Positions 28,017 through 38,322 of a DNA stretch of 64,000 nucleotides are shown here, one piece after another. Both the position numbers and the translations under genes were made by a program. This DNA comes from Chromohalobacter sp. 296-RDG (GTDB taxonomy: Bacteria; Pseudomonadota; Gammaproteobacteria; Pseudomonadales; Halomonadaceae), in assembly GCF_029889885.1 (NCBI RefSeq), contig NZ_JARANY010000015.1, forward strand, positions 1 to 64,000, in the 5' to 3' direction. The notes beneath the pieces are model-generated. The model was given only the letters and a program-made list of their open reading frames with translations, made no database searches and was not told where the DNA came from. Each line of letters starts with the position of its first letter. The stretch's first letter is position 1.

Positions 28017-28928
28017 ATGCCTACTCGCGATGCGCTTCCCCCCTTGTCTTGTCTGCGTGCCTTCGAGGCCGCCGCGCGACATGCCAGCTTCACGCAAGCC
28101 GGCAACGAGCTCAGCTTGACCCAGAGCGCCGTCAGCCGTCAGATCAAACGGCTCGAGGACGACCTGGGCCGACCGCTGTTCGAGCGTCATTACGAAGGCT
28201 TGCGCCTGACACCCGCCGGCGAGCATTACTTTCGCGTGGTGCAACGCCTTTTGCGTGATCTACGCGACGAAACGGCGCGCCTGCGTCGTCGTGGCGATGA
28301 TCGCCAGTTGACGTTGGCGTCCAGCCCCACCATCGCCTCGATCTGGCTGGCGCGGCAGCTTCCCGACTTCCAGCGCGCCCATCCGCACATCGAAATCCGC
28401 ATCCTGACCGTCGAGGACCCGCATCGCCTGGACCTTGCCGAGTTCGATCTGGGTATCTATTACCATGTGCCGCGTGAAGTCGATCCGCCCGGCCTTGGTG
28501 CCGAGGCGATCTTTTCCCACGAAGAGGTCGCCGCCGTATGCAGCCCGGCCTACCTGGCCCGTCATGGTGACATCCGCGATGCTGATGACCTGCTTGCGCG
28601 CCATACTCTGATGGTGGTGGAAGATCACTACCACGACTGGCTGACCTGGGAAAACTGGTATCAGGCGCAAGGGCTGAGATGGCATGCACCGGAACACAGC
28701 CTGCGTGCCAACAGCTTCCAATTGCTGATGAATGCCACCTTGGCCGGACAAGGCGTCACTCTGGGCTGGAAACGCCTGCTCGAGGCGGATCTGGCACAGC
28801 GCAACCTGGTCCAGGTACTACCCCATACGCTGCCCAGTCGGGGGGCTCTGTCACTGTTCACTCCGCAACATCGTCACCTGACCGAGCCCATGCGTGCATT
28901 TCGGGCCTGGGTCCTGAACACCGCTTGA
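28017..28928 (+). CDS. LysR-family regulator, GcvA-like
   Basis: The 303-residue protein has a GcvA-type N-terminus (PPLSCLRAFEAAARHASFTQA, LSLTQSAVSRQIKRLEDDLG) and effector domain with PTIASIWLARQLPDFQ and FDLGIYYH. The ATG at 28017 gives the usual start 10 residues before LRAFE; earlier in-frame ATGs at 27927 and 27978 exist. It follows the CocE hydrolase by 56 bp on the same strand and may regulate the BCCT-hydrolase pair. Confidence 0.88.
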   Translation: MPTRDALPPLSCLRAFEAAARHASFTQAGNELSLTQSAVSRQIKRLEDDLGRPLFERHYEGLRLTPAGEHYFRVVQRLLRDLRDETARLRRRGDDRQLTLASSPTIASIWLARQLPDFQRAHPHIEIRILTVEDPHRLDLAEFDLGIYYHVPREVDPPGLGAEAIFSHEEVAAVCSPAYLARHGDIRDADDLLARHTLMVVEDHYHDWLTWENWYQAQGLRWHAPEHSLRANSFQLLMNATLAGQGVTLGWKRLLEADLAQRNLVQVLPHTLPSRGALSLFTPQHRHLTEPMRAFRAWVLNTA

Positions 28929-29038
28929 GCAGTGCCTGCGGCTATACGCCTAAAGTGGCATGCCTGGATCATATCCGGTAAGCTGCACGCCCGCTGCCCG
29001 CCTACTCTGGCCCACTTCGCAGCCACCGAGACGATTTA

Positions 29039-30415
<1,377 letters not shown>

Positions 30416-30467
30416 GCCACATTAGGTGTTGATACGATGAGTCGTGGCGAGAACACCGCCCAACGGC

Positions 30468-31151
30468 TCACGTCGCATCGTCGGATGCCGGTGACGCGCA
30501 ACAACCGCGGGCAACGCTATGAGACATGCGGATGTGATCATCGAGCAATGCTCGCGCAGCGCGAATGTCTCGACTCAGCGCCAGTTCGACCAGTTCGCCG
30601 TGCTGGCGATCGAGCGCCTTGCGCACCGCTGGATTGGGCGGCGCCAGACGCCGGTAGCGGTCGAACTGGTCGTGTAGCTGTTCGATGAAGCGTAACAACC
30701 AGTGCGAGCCACACGACGCTAGCAGCGCACGGTGAAAGCGCAGGTGTGCCTGCTCCCACTCCTCCACCCGCTCAGGATGCTCGTCGGCACGGCGCAACCG
30801 ATGGTGCGCCGCCAGTACCTGTGACTCCCATTCTGAATCGCCCGCCTGAAACGCCTGCGTCAACGCCATGCATTCGAGCTGAGTGCGCAGCCCTGCGATA
30901 TCGTCGAGCTCCTCGAGGTGCATCGCCGGCACCCGAAAGCCACGCTGATTGACCTGCTCGAGCAGGCCGTAGGCCGCCAGCCGGTTGAGCGCCTCGCGCA
31001 GTGGGCTGAGCCCGACCTGGTAGTGATTTTTCAAGGCACTGATGGCGAGCTTCTCGCCCGCCGCGAAACGCCCGCGGATCACGTCCTGCTTGAGCGTCTC
31101 GAAGATCCGGCTCGAGGCCATGTCGCGGCTGACGGATGACGATGCGGTCAT
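30468..31151 (-). CDS. GntR-family regulator, FadR/FCD type
   Basis: A 227-residue regulator with an N-terminal GntR winged helix (RIFETLKQDVIRGRFAAGEKL, LSPLREALNRLAAYGLLEQV) and a C-terminal FCD ligand domain (LRTQLECMALTQA, AHLRFHRALLASCGSHWL, RQHGELVELALSRD) whose histidines usually bind a metal and a carboxylate. It is divergent from the GGT/CHR/Tct cluster across 222 bp and is the likely regulator of that cluster; a carboxylic acid inducer would fit. Confidence 0.9.
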   Translation of the reverse strand: MTASSSVSRDMASSRIFETLKQDVIRGRFAAGEKLAISALKNHYQVGLSPLREALNRLAAYGLLEQVNQRGFRVPAMHLEELDDIAGLRTQLECMALTQAFQAGDSEWESQVLAAHHRLRRADEHPERVEEWEQAHLRFHRALLASCGSHWLLRFIEQLHDQFDRYRRLAPPNPAVRKALDRQHGELVELALSRDIRAARALLDDHIRMSHSVARGCCASPASDDAT

Positions 31152-31318
31152 GGCGTGGCTCTCTTCTCAAGTTCGAAGGTCATGGCTTATCCAGTTCAAA
31201 GGTAATGGCCGGCGATGAGCGTTTACGACTGGCGAGCAGGCTCTGCCTCTGTGTAACAAGCCCTTTGCTCAATTCCATATTGACGTTAATCAAAGTGCGC
31301 GCCATAGTCATCTCAACA

Positions 31319-31346
31319 AAATCGATTTTTTTACTCAAAACGATTT
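31319..31346. promoter_or_regulatory. Inverted repeat in the GntR/GGT divergent promoter
   Basis: AAATCGATTTT at 31319 faces AAAACGATTT at 31337-31346 (one extra base in the left arm). It lies in the AT-rich divergent gap, 28 bp before the GGT-like ATG, where an operator for the GntR regulator would be expected. A further ATCGATC follows at about 31359. Confidence 0.35.
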
Positions 31347-31373
31347 ATAACATAACAATCGATCGGAGACGGC

Positions 31374-33008
31374 ATGTTGACGCCCTTTTCCCAGGCAACG
31401 CCCTACGCTTCCCAGCGCAGCGCTACCTACGCCCAAAACGGCATGGTCGCTGCCTCCCAGCCCCAAGCCAGCCAGATCGGCCGTGACATCCTCGCTCAGG
31501 GTGGCAACGCCGTGGACGCTGCCATCGCCACCGCCGCGGCACTCACCGTGGTCGAACCCACCGGTTGCGGGATCGGCGGCGATGCCTTCGCGCTGGTCTG
31601 GATCGCCGACGACAATGCAGGCAAAGGCAAGCTCCACGGCCTCAACGCCAGCGGTACCGCCCCCGCCGCGCTAACTCCACAGGCAGTCGCCGAGGCTGGC
31701 TTCGAGGACATGCCCCTTTACGGCTGGACGCCGGTGACCGTGCCCGGCATTCCCGCCGCCTGGGCCGAACTGTCGCGGCGTTTCGGCAAACTCGATTTCC
31801 AGACGCTACTCGCTCCGGCGATCCGCCTGGCCCGCGAGGGCTTCCCGGTTTCGCCGGTCATCGCCAGCCTCTGGCAGCGCGCCGAGACGACCTTCCGCGA
31901 ACATCTGACGGAGGCCGCCACCGCGGGCTGGTTCGAGACGTTTACACCAACCGGGCGTGCCCCGCGCGCCGGCGACTGGCATCGCTGCGAAGATCAGGCG
32001 CAAACCCTGGAGGCGATCGCCGCAAGCCACAGTGAGAGCTTTTATCGCGGCGAGCTGGCCGAACGCATCGACGCCTTCTCGCGGGAGACTGGCGGCTATC
32101 TGCGCGCGACGGATCTTGCCGCTTATCAGCCAGAATGGGTCGAGCCGATCGCGGCAGACTACCGCGGCCATAAAGTCTGGGAGATTCCGCCCAACGGCCA
32201 GGGGCTAGTCGCACTGATGGCACTGCGCATGCTCGAGGGCTTTCGGGTAGACAGCCGCGACAATCCCGAGGTGCTGCACCGCCAGCTCGAGGCGATGAAG
32301 CTGGCATTCAGCGACGGGCAGACCCATATCACCCAGCCCGAGCACATGACCCACAGCGTCGAGGCGCTGCTCGGCGACGCCTATACGCACGAGCGCCGCG
32401 CACTGATCGGCGAATCGGCACTCGATCCGACACCGGGCACTCCGCAGGCCGGCGGCACCGTCTACCTGGCCACCGCCGATGACGACGGCAATATGGTGTC
32501 GTTCATCCAGAGCAATTATCACGGCTTCGGCTCCGGCGTAGTGGTCCCGGGCACCGGCATCGCGATGCAGAATCGCGGCCACAACTTCAGCCTCGATCCG
32601 ACCCACGACAACGTGCTCGCGCCGGGCAAGAAGACCTTCCATACCATCATTCCCGGTTTTCTGACACGCGACGACGGCACACCGCTCGGGCCATTCGGCG
32701 TGATGGGCGGTTTCATGCAGCCCCAGGGTCACGTCCAGGTCGTGATGAACCTGATCGACTTCGGCCTCAACCCCCAGGTCGCGCTGGACGCACCGCGCTG
32801 GCAGTGGATGGGCGGCAAGCGCATCGGCATCGAACACGGCTACCCGGCCCCGCTGGTACGAGCGATGGCTGAGCGCGGTCACGACATGCAAATCGATCAC
32901 GATCCACGCGGCTTCGGTCGCGGGCAGGTGATCATCCGCGATCCCAGCAGCGGGATCTACTGTGGCGGCACCGAGCCGCGTACCGACGCCAGCATCGCGG
33001 TGCTATGA
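31374..33008 (+). CDS. Gamma-glutamyltransferase-family Ntn hydrolase
   Basis: A 544-residue member of the GGT superfamily, which self-cleaves before a nucleophilic threonine. The threonine is probably Thr362 in QAGGTVYLATADDDGNMVS. Other motifs: GMVAASQPQASQIGRDIL, GGNAVDAAIATAAALTVVEP, GCGIGGDAFALVW and GPFGVMGGFMQPQGHVQ. There is no signal peptide, unlike classical periplasmic GGT, so it should act in the cytosol. Such cytosolic forms include acylases and, from memory, the oxamate amidohydrolase HpxW; true transpeptidase activity is not established. It is first in a seven-gene run and overlaps the next gene by four bases. Confidence 0.88.
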   Translation: MLTPFSQATPYASQRSATYAQNGMVAASQPQASQIGRDILAQGGNAVDAAIATAAALTVVEPTGCGIGGDAFALVWIADDNAGKGKLHGLNASGTAPAALTPQAVAEAGFEDMPLYGWTPVTVPGIPAAWAELSRRFGKLDFQTLLAPAIRLAREGFPVSPVIASLWQRAETTFREHLTEAATAGWFETFTPTGRAPRAGDWHRCEDQAQTLEAIAASHSESFYRGELAERIDAFSRETGGYLRATDLAAYQPEWVEPIAADYRGHKVWEIPPNGQGLVALMALRMLEGFRVDSRDNPEVLHRQLEAMKLAFSDGQTHITQPEHMTHSVEALLGDAYTHERRALIGESALDPTPGTPQAGGTVYLATADDDGNMVSFIQSNYHGFGSGVVVPGTGIAMQNRGHNFSLDPTHDNVLAPGKKTFHTIIPGFLTRDDGTPLGPFGVMGGFMQPQGHVQVVMNLIDFGLNPQVALDAPRWQWMGGKRIGIEHGYPAPLVRAMAERGHDMQIDHDPRGFGRGQVIIRDPSSGIYCGGTEPRTDASIAVL

Positions 33009-33577
33009 CCATGCTGCAGACACAAGCTCAGTTGTTCATGGCCTTCCTGCGCATCGGTCTGTTCGGTTTCGGTGGCGGTCCGTCGATGATCCCGCTCGTT
33101 CATCAAGAGGTGGTCAAACGCCACGCCTGGATGGACGACGAGGCATTCGCCGACGTGCTAGCGATCGGCAACACCCTACCCGGCCCGATCGCCACCAAGA
33201 TGGCCGGCTATATCGGTTATCGAGTCGGGGGCAGTCTAGGCGCACTCAACGCCGTCATCGCGGTGATAGGGCCCATAATCGTGGCAATGATCGCGCTGCT
33301 CAGCCTCTATGCGCGTCACGGCGACCAGCGCTGGGTGCAGGGCATGGGACAGGGTGTGGTGCCCGTGGTCATGGTGATGATGGCCAAGCTGACCTGGGAT
33401 TTCTTCACCAAGTCGCGGGCCAGCCTCGGCTGGCTCGTGACACTGGTAATGGGTGCCGTCGCCGGTGGGCTGATCTACTGGTTCGACGTGCATCCGGGGC
33501 TGGTGATCGGCGCGATCCTGATCGCCGCACTGCTACGTCCCGAACCGAAGCACACGACCAGCGAGACGGACAAATGA
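33005..33577 (+). CDS. Half-size CHR (chromate-transporter family) protein, first of a pair
   Basis: A 190-residue membrane protein with one CHR domain. The family N-terminal motif is FLRIGLFGFGGGPSMIPLVHQE, followed by DEEAFADVLAIGNTLPGPIATK-like text (33141-33200) and MAGYIGYRVGG. Paired short CHR proteins form an antiparallel heterodimer. Its ATG overlaps the GGT-like stop, and its own stop overlaps the next ATG. Chromate export is known for some members only; the setting here suggests another anion. Confidence 0.9.
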   Translation: MTMLQTQAQLFMAFLRIGLFGFGGGPSMIPLVHQEVVKRHAWMDDEAFADVLAIGNTLPGPIATKMAGYIGYRVGGSLGALNAVIAVIGPIIVAMIALLSLYARHGDQRWVQGMGQGVVPVVMVMMAKLTWDFFTKSRASLGWLVTLVMGAVAGGLIYWFDVHPGLVIGAILIAALLRPEPKHTTSETDK

Positions 33578-34104
33578 TCTATTGGCACCTGTTCCTGGCG
33601 TTCTTCATTCCCAATATCGTCGGTTACGGCGGCGGTCCGGCGATCATCCCGCTGATCGAGAACGAGGTGGTCGGCCGCTATGGGTGGATGAGCTCACAAG
33701 CCTTCGCCGAGACCCTGGCGCTGGGTAACGCCCTGCCCAGCCCGATCGCTACCAAGATGGCCGGCTACATCGGCTACGACGTCGCCGGTATCGCCGGTGC
33801 GCTGATCGCCACCTTCGCCACCGTCGCGCCGTCGCTACTACTCATGCTGATCGCGCTGGGCACACTGTACCGCTACCGCGACTCGATCAAGGTCAAATCA
33901 ATGAGCCAGTGGGTCCGCCCGGTGGTGATGACGCTGATGGCCTATCTGGCCTGGAGCTTTCTCGACGAAGGGTTGACGACCGCTGGCGCCGTGCACACCG
34001 CGATCATCGGTGGCGTGGCCGGCGTATTACTCCTGGCGACCCGGGTACACCCGGCGTTCGTCGTGTGTTTCGGGCTCGTCTACGGCGCCCTGCTACTCGG
34101 GTAG
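33574..34104 (+). CDS. Half-size CHR (chromate-transporter family) protein, second of a pair
   Basis: A 176-residue partner of the preceding gene, beginning MIYWHLFLAFFIPNIVGYGG, then GPAIIPLIENEVV, LALGNALPSPIATKMAGYIG. The two share the G-N-x-LP-x-PIATKMAGYIGY core, showing duplication. It starts with a four-base overlap (ATGA). The frame is open further upstream, but that part lies inside the first CHR gene. Confidence 0.9.
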   Translation: MIYWHLFLAFFIPNIVGYGGGPAIIPLIENEVVGRYGWMSSQAFAETLALGNALPSPIATKMAGYIGYDVAGIAGALIATFATVAPSLLLMLIALGTLYRYRDSIKVKSMSQWVRPVVMTLMAYLAWSFLDEGLTTAGAVHTAIIGGVAGVLLLATRVHPAFVVCFGLVYGALLLG

Positions 34105-34224
34105 TGAGCGGCGAGATCTGCCCGTTCTCGGATTCGGCGGCATACCGAGCGAATCCAACAAGGCTCTTACGAGCCGACAACTACGCAATGCATGAACACG
34201 ATGACCAACAAGGACAATACAGCC

Positions 34225-35244
34225 ATGTCATTTACTTCTCAGCAGTACGACACTATCCAAGATCGGTCCCAAGCAAGCCGCTCCTTCCGCTTCAAGCTAA
34301 TCATCGGGGGGCTAATGCTGGGTACTGCACTCGGCGTCAGCGCCACGGCGCTAGCCCAGTCAGAAGACTACCCTAGCAAGCCGGTGGAATTCATCGTGCC
34401 TTGGTCACCGGGCGGTGGCAGCGACACCCTGATGCGAGTGATCTCCAATCATGTCGAACCCTATCTGGGCCAGCAAATGCCCATCATCAATATGCCCGGC
34501 GTCAGCGGCACTACTGGCCTCAAGGAGCTCGCCAAACGTGATCCCGACGGCTACACGGTAGGCCAGATCCACGAGGGCCTGCTAGTCGCCAACCATACCC
34601 AGTTGACCCAGCTCAACTGGGATGACTTCACTCCGGTCGCCGCCATGACCGCCTCACCGCAATACCTCACGGTCAACGCCGACAGCCCCTGGGAAACATT
34701 CGACGAATTCGTCGACTACGCGCAGGACAACCCTGGCGAGGTCCGTGTCGGCGTGACTCTCGGCGGTATCCCCCACGTCCACGCAGCAATGCTTGAAGAC
34801 GCCGCCAACCTATCGTTCCACTACGTCGGCTTCGAAGGCACCGGCGCGCGCATCCGTTCGCTGGTCGGCGGGCACATCGACGCAGCGATCGGCGATATCG
34901 CTTCGAGTGGCGAGTTCGTCAAGAACGGGGACTTGCGTTTTCTGGCAGTCGGCAGCGCAGAACGCCTAGAGGAGACTCCTGACGTGCCGACCTTCAAGGA
35001 ACTCGGCTACGACTCACTCAGCCTCAATATCGTACGCGGCCTGATCGCTCCCAAGGACACTCCCGAGGATAAGGTCGCGGTACTCGCCGACGCCATGCAG
35101 GAACTCGCCCAGGATGAGCAATTCATTCAGGCGGTGAACAACGCCGGCGCACAGGTACATTTCGAAGGCCCAGAGGCGTTCGCCAACTACCTCGAGACTA
35201 CTGACGAGACCATCGAGCAGCTATCAGGGAAGCTGGCCAAATGA
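34225..35244 (+). CDS. tctC: Tripartite tricarboxylate transporter binding protein (TctC/Bug family)
   Basis: A 339-residue periplasmic binding protein. A hydrophobic signal (LIIGGLMLGTALGVSATALAQ) ends near residue 45, leaving a long n-region. Bug-family features: PSKPVEFIVPWSPGGGSDTL (starting the mature protein), NMPGVSGTTGLKELAKRDPDG and DVPTFKELGYD. The start is uncertain: an ATG at 34192 is in frame, but only 34225 has an AAGGA upstream (spacing about 10). It heads a tctC-tctB-tctA block; substrate is probably a carboxylate. Confidence 0.9.
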   Translation: MSFTSQQYDTIQDRSQASRSFRFKLIIGGLMLGTALGVSATALAQSEDYPSKPVEFIVPWSPGGGSDTLMRVISNHVEPYLGQQMPIINMPGVSGTTGLKELAKRDPDGYTVGQIHEGLLVANHTQLTQLNWDDFTPVAAMTASPQYLTVNADSPWETFDEFVDYAQDNPGEVRVGVTLGGIPHVHAAMLEDAANLSFHYVGFEGTGARIRSLVGGHIDAAIGDIASSGEFVKNGDLRFLAVGSAERLEETPDVPTFKELGYDSLSLNIVRGLIAPKDTPEDKVAVLADAMQELAQDEQFIQAVNNAGAQVHFEGPEAFANYLETTDETIEQLSGKLAK

Positions 35245-35786
35245 ATGCGCAGGCTCATTCGCAGCAGACTCGGTCGTCGGACCGGGTCGTTGACCCCGAC
35301 ACTCGTCGCGCCAATGCACTCGCCCACCTGGTGCTGAATGGCTCGCTGGTAGTGCTGTTCGCCGCGTTGTTCGTGCATGCCGGGGCGCTGCCCTCGTCGA
35401 TGTGGGAGCCGTTGGGATCGGGCAGCTTTCCACGCCTGGTACTGGCCGTCCTGATAGTGATCAACCTGGGCATCATGGTCCAGGAATGGCGACACTACCG
35501 TGACGCACCCAAGGCCGCACCGGGGCTGATCAGGCGCTGGCTATGGCGCCACCGGCTAGTGTTCGGCGTACTCTCGCTTTTCGCCCTGTACATCGTGGGC
35601 GTACCGGCGCTGGGGTTTCGCCTGACCTCGCTGCTCTTCCTGATCCTGGTACAGCTCACACTCGGTGTGCGCCGCCCGCGTAGCCTGGCGATCGCCGCGG
35701 TTATCGCCGTGACGTTCTCGTTTGGCATCGACTGGCTGTTCCGGGATGTCTTTATCATCAGCCTTCCCCGCGGCCCTTTCAGTTGA
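35241..35786 (+). CDS. tctB: Tripartite tricarboxylate transporter small membrane subunit (TctB)
   Basis: A 181-residue protein with four hydrophobic helices (about 29-50, 66-80, 104-125, 135-160) and the TctB pattern LPSSMWEPLGSGSFPRLVL, then FLILVQLTLGVRRPR. It overlaps tctC by four bases and precedes tctA by 50 bp. It forms the membrane complex with TctA. Confidence 0.88.
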   Translation: MNAQAHSQQTRSSDRVVDPDTRRANALAHLVLNGSLVVLFAALFVHAGALPSSMWEPLGSGSFPRLVLAVLIVINLGIMVQEWRHYRDAPKAAPGLIRRWLWRHRLVFGVLSLFALYIVGVPALGFRLTSLLFLILVQLTLGVRRPRSLAIAAVIAVTFSFGIDWLFRDVFIISLPRGPFS

Positions 35787-35836
35787 TCGCTGGCTGATTC
35801 TCTGGCTTCGCGGCTGCCCTCGAGAGGAGAAGCAAC

Positions 35837-37339
35837 ATGACGGAAGCGCTTTTCGCCGGTATGGACCAGCTATTCACGCTGTCGACGATGGCCACCATGC
35901 TGCTCGGCGTGGTCGCTGGCGTTATCGCCTCGGCGATTCCTGGCTTCACCATCACCATGGCGATCGTGCTGACCCTACCACTGACCTTCACCATGGACCC
36001 GCTGCAGGGCATTGCAACCATGCTCGCGGTCTATGTCGGCGGCTATTCGGGCGGTCTGATCAGCGCCGCCCTGCTGGGCATTCCCGGCACGCCGTCGTCG
36101 GTGGCTACCACTTTCGATGCCTTCCCGATGGCGCGCAGCGGCCAGCCCGGTCGTGCCCTGGCGCTGGGCATTTGGTCATCGTTTTTCGGCGCCCTGATCA
36201 GCGCGATCGTGCTGATCATCGCCGCCCCGCCGCTGGCAATGATTGCCGTCAAGCTGGGCGCCTGGGAGTATTTCTCGCTGATCATCTTTGCCATGACAGT
36301 GGTCGCCAGCTTGGTCGGCAAATCGATGCTCAAGGGGCTGATGACCGGCCTGCTTGGATTATTCATCGCGACGGTGGGCACCGATCCAATGATGGGTGAG
36401 GCACGCTTCACTTTTGATCTCGATTTGCTCGCAAACGGATTTCCCTTCCTGGTGGTATTGATCGGCATCTTCGCCGTCAGCCAATTGCTTCAGGAGGTCG
36501 AAGACGCCGAACAAATAAAACACGGCAAGCAGCTGATTTCCGCCGATGTGACCTTCAACCCGCTGGATGCGCTCCGCGAGACGTTGGTCTATCCCATCAA
36601 CTTGATCCGTTCATCTCTGGTCGGGGTATTCATCGGCGCAGTACCCGGGGCCGGGGGCAGTATTGCCAACTTATTGGCCTACGACCAAGCCAAACGTGCC
36701 TCCAGAACACCCGAGAAGTTTGGCACCGGCACGCCCGAGGGCGTAGTCGCCTCGGAGTCTGGCAACTCGGCGACGTCCGGCGGCGGGTTGATTCCCATGA
36801 TCGCACTCGGCATTCCCGGCAGCGCCGTCGACGCAGTGCTGCTGGCCTCGCTGATGGTCCATGGCATTGGTATTGGTCCACGCCTGATCCTCGATCACGG
36901 CGACTTGGTCTACGGCATGTTCATGGCCATGTTGCTCGCCGCGTTCATGGTCTTGGTAGTGTGCCTATTCAGTATGCGCTTCTTCCTGCGCGTTACTGAC
37001 GTGCCGCGCTCGGTCATCGTGCCGGTGGTGCTGGTGTGCTGTGTAGTCGGTGCTTTCGCCCTCAACAATCGCGTCACTGATATCTATCTTCTGCTTGGGG
37101 TGGGAATTTTCGGCTATATCCTCAGCAAGCTGGATTACCCACTAGCACCGCTAGTGCTTGGCGTCATCCTCGGCCCGATTGCCGAGACCAACCTGCGACG
37201 CGCGCTGATGACCGACGAAAACTGGACCCTGTTCTTCACCCGACCGATCTCGCTGACACTGTTGATCCTTGCCGTGGTATCGGTGGCTTTTGCGATTCGT
37301 CATCGTATGCGCCAGCGAAACAGCGAAAAGACCGCCTGA
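35837..37339 (+). CDS. tctA: Tripartite tricarboxylate transporter large membrane subunit (TctA)
   Basis: A 500-residue, roughly twelve-helix permease. Family motifs: GVVAGVIASAIPGFTITMAI, YVGGYSGGLISAALLGIPGT, GAVPGAGGSIANLLAYDQAK and ESGNSATSGGGLIPMIALGI, the paired glycine-rich segments of TctA. GAGGAG lies 7 bases upstream of the ATG. It works with TctC and TctB. Confidence 0.95.
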   Translation: MTEALFAGMDQLFTLSTMATMLLGVVAGVIASAIPGFTITMAIVLTLPLTFTMDPLQGIATMLAVYVGGYSGGLISAALLGIPGTPSSVATTFDAFPMARSGQPGRALALGIWSSFFGALISAIVLIIAAPPLAMIAVKLGAWEYFSLIIFAMTVVASLVGKSMLKGLMTGLLGLFIATVGTDPMMGEARFTFDLDLLANGFPFLVVLIGIFAVSQLLQEVEDAEQIKHGKQLISADVTFNPLDALRETLVYPINLIRSSLVGVFIGAVPGAGGSIANLLAYDQAKRASRTPEKFGTGTPEGVVASESGNSATSGGGLIPMIALGIPGSAVDAVLLASLMVHGIGIGPRLILDHGDLVYGMFMAMLLAAFMVLVVCLFSMRFFLRVTDVPRSVIVPVVLVCCVVGAFALNNRVTDIYLLLGVGIFGYILSKLDYPLAPLVLGVILGPIAETNLRRALMTDENWTLFFTRPISLTLLILAVVSVAFAIRHRMRQRNSEKTA

Positions 37340-37396
37340 CCCGGTCCCTTCGGGGACCACTTCGACGCCCCAACGATGGCAACAAGGAAACCGCTC

Positions 37397-38254
37397 ATGT
37401 CGCCTTCACGCTTTCTAGACTTTCAGCCAACCTTGACCGCGCCTCTCAAGCTGGCAATCGCCTTTCTGCTCGTGGGCTTCAGCCTGACCGGTGCTGCTTC
37501 CGCCCTGGCCAACGACTCGCCCAACGACGACAGACAACAAGTACGCATTGCCGTCGACGTGCCTTATCCGCCGTTCGAATACCGCACCGCCGATGGCGAA
37601 CTCGCGGGTTTCGAGATCGACCTGGGTAACGCACTCTGTCAGCGTGCCAAACTGGATTGCGAATGGGTGGTCCAAGGCTGGGATGGCATCATCCCCGGGC
37701 TGCTTTCGCGCAAGTACGACGCCATCCTGTCGTCGATGCGCATCACCCCGGCCCGAGAAAAGCAGGTACGCTTCACCGAGCCCTACGCCATGTCACCCAA
37801 AGTGTGGGTCGCACGACGTGGCAGCGACATCGACATCGACGATAGGGAGACATTAAAAGGATTGTCCGTCGGCGTGCAGCGCGGAACGACACAAGATAAC
37901 TATGTCACCGAGCGCTACGCAGATACTCTTGATATCCAGCGATATGCCACGGCGGCAGATGTGGCACTCGACCTGCAGTCGCAGCGCCTCGAGCTAGCAT
38001 TCATCAACTATCCGGTCGCGCTGGATACGTTGGAAGTCGATAACGCTGACAGCGATTTTGTCCAACTCGGGCCGCGTATCAATAGCCCCGAGTCGATCTT
38101 CGGCAAGGGCAACGCCATCGCCGTTCAATCACGCGACAAGGAACTAGCCAACACCTTCAATCAAGCGCTGGATAGCGTCTACGCCGACGGCACTTTCGTC
38201 GAACTGATGGAAAAGTATTTCGACTACGATCTACGGCCCGCATCGCGGAGATGA
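37397..38254 (+). CDS. Periplasmic polar-amino-acid-type binding protein (SBP_bac_3)
   Basis: A 285-residue secreted binding protein. The signal runs through LAIAFLLVGFSLTGAASALA. The mature part shows VRIAVDVPYPPFEYRTADGE, GFEIDLGNALCQR, WDGIIPGLLSRKYDAILSSM and REKQVRFTEPYA, resembling ArgT/HisJ and related binding proteins. The ATG at 37397 has AAGGA 8 bases upstream; an in-frame ATG at 37376 lacks one. No ABC permease or ATPase accompanies it. It is the last gene of the GntR-linked run, directly before a strong terminator. Confidence 0.9.
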   Translation: MSPSRFLDFQPTLTAPLKLAIAFLLVGFSLTGAASALANDSPNDDRQQVRIAVDVPYPPFEYRTADGELAGFEIDLGNALCQRAKLDCEWVVQGWDGIIPGLLSRKYDAILSSMRITPAREKQVRFTEPYAMSPKVWVARRGSDIDIDDRETLKGLSVGVQRGTTQDNYVTERYADTLDIQRYATAADVALDLQSQRLELAFINYPVALDTLEVDNADSDFVQLGPRINSPESIFGKGNAIAVQSRDKELANTFNQALDSVYADGTFVELMEKYFDYDLRPASRR

Positions 38255-38255
38255 A

Positions 38256-38288
38256 AAAACGCCGCCGGAGAGCCCCCGGCGGCGTTTT
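38256..38288 (+). terminator. Rho-independent terminator of the GGT/CHR/Tct/SBP run
   Basis: A 13-bp perfect stem (AAAACGCCGCCGG / CCGGCGGCGTTTT) with a short loop begins 2 bases after the binding-protein stop. The symmetrical A/T flanks could serve the convergent oxidoreductase as well. Confidence 0.88.
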
Positions 38289-38322
38289 AGTGTTCCATTT
38301 ACTGGCAATCAAATGCTGACAA

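Noticed and set aside
33005-34104. Chromate resistance locus
   Set aside because: The proteins belong to the CHR family, but their operon context (GGT-like enzyme, carboxylate transporter) gives no support for chromate as substrate.
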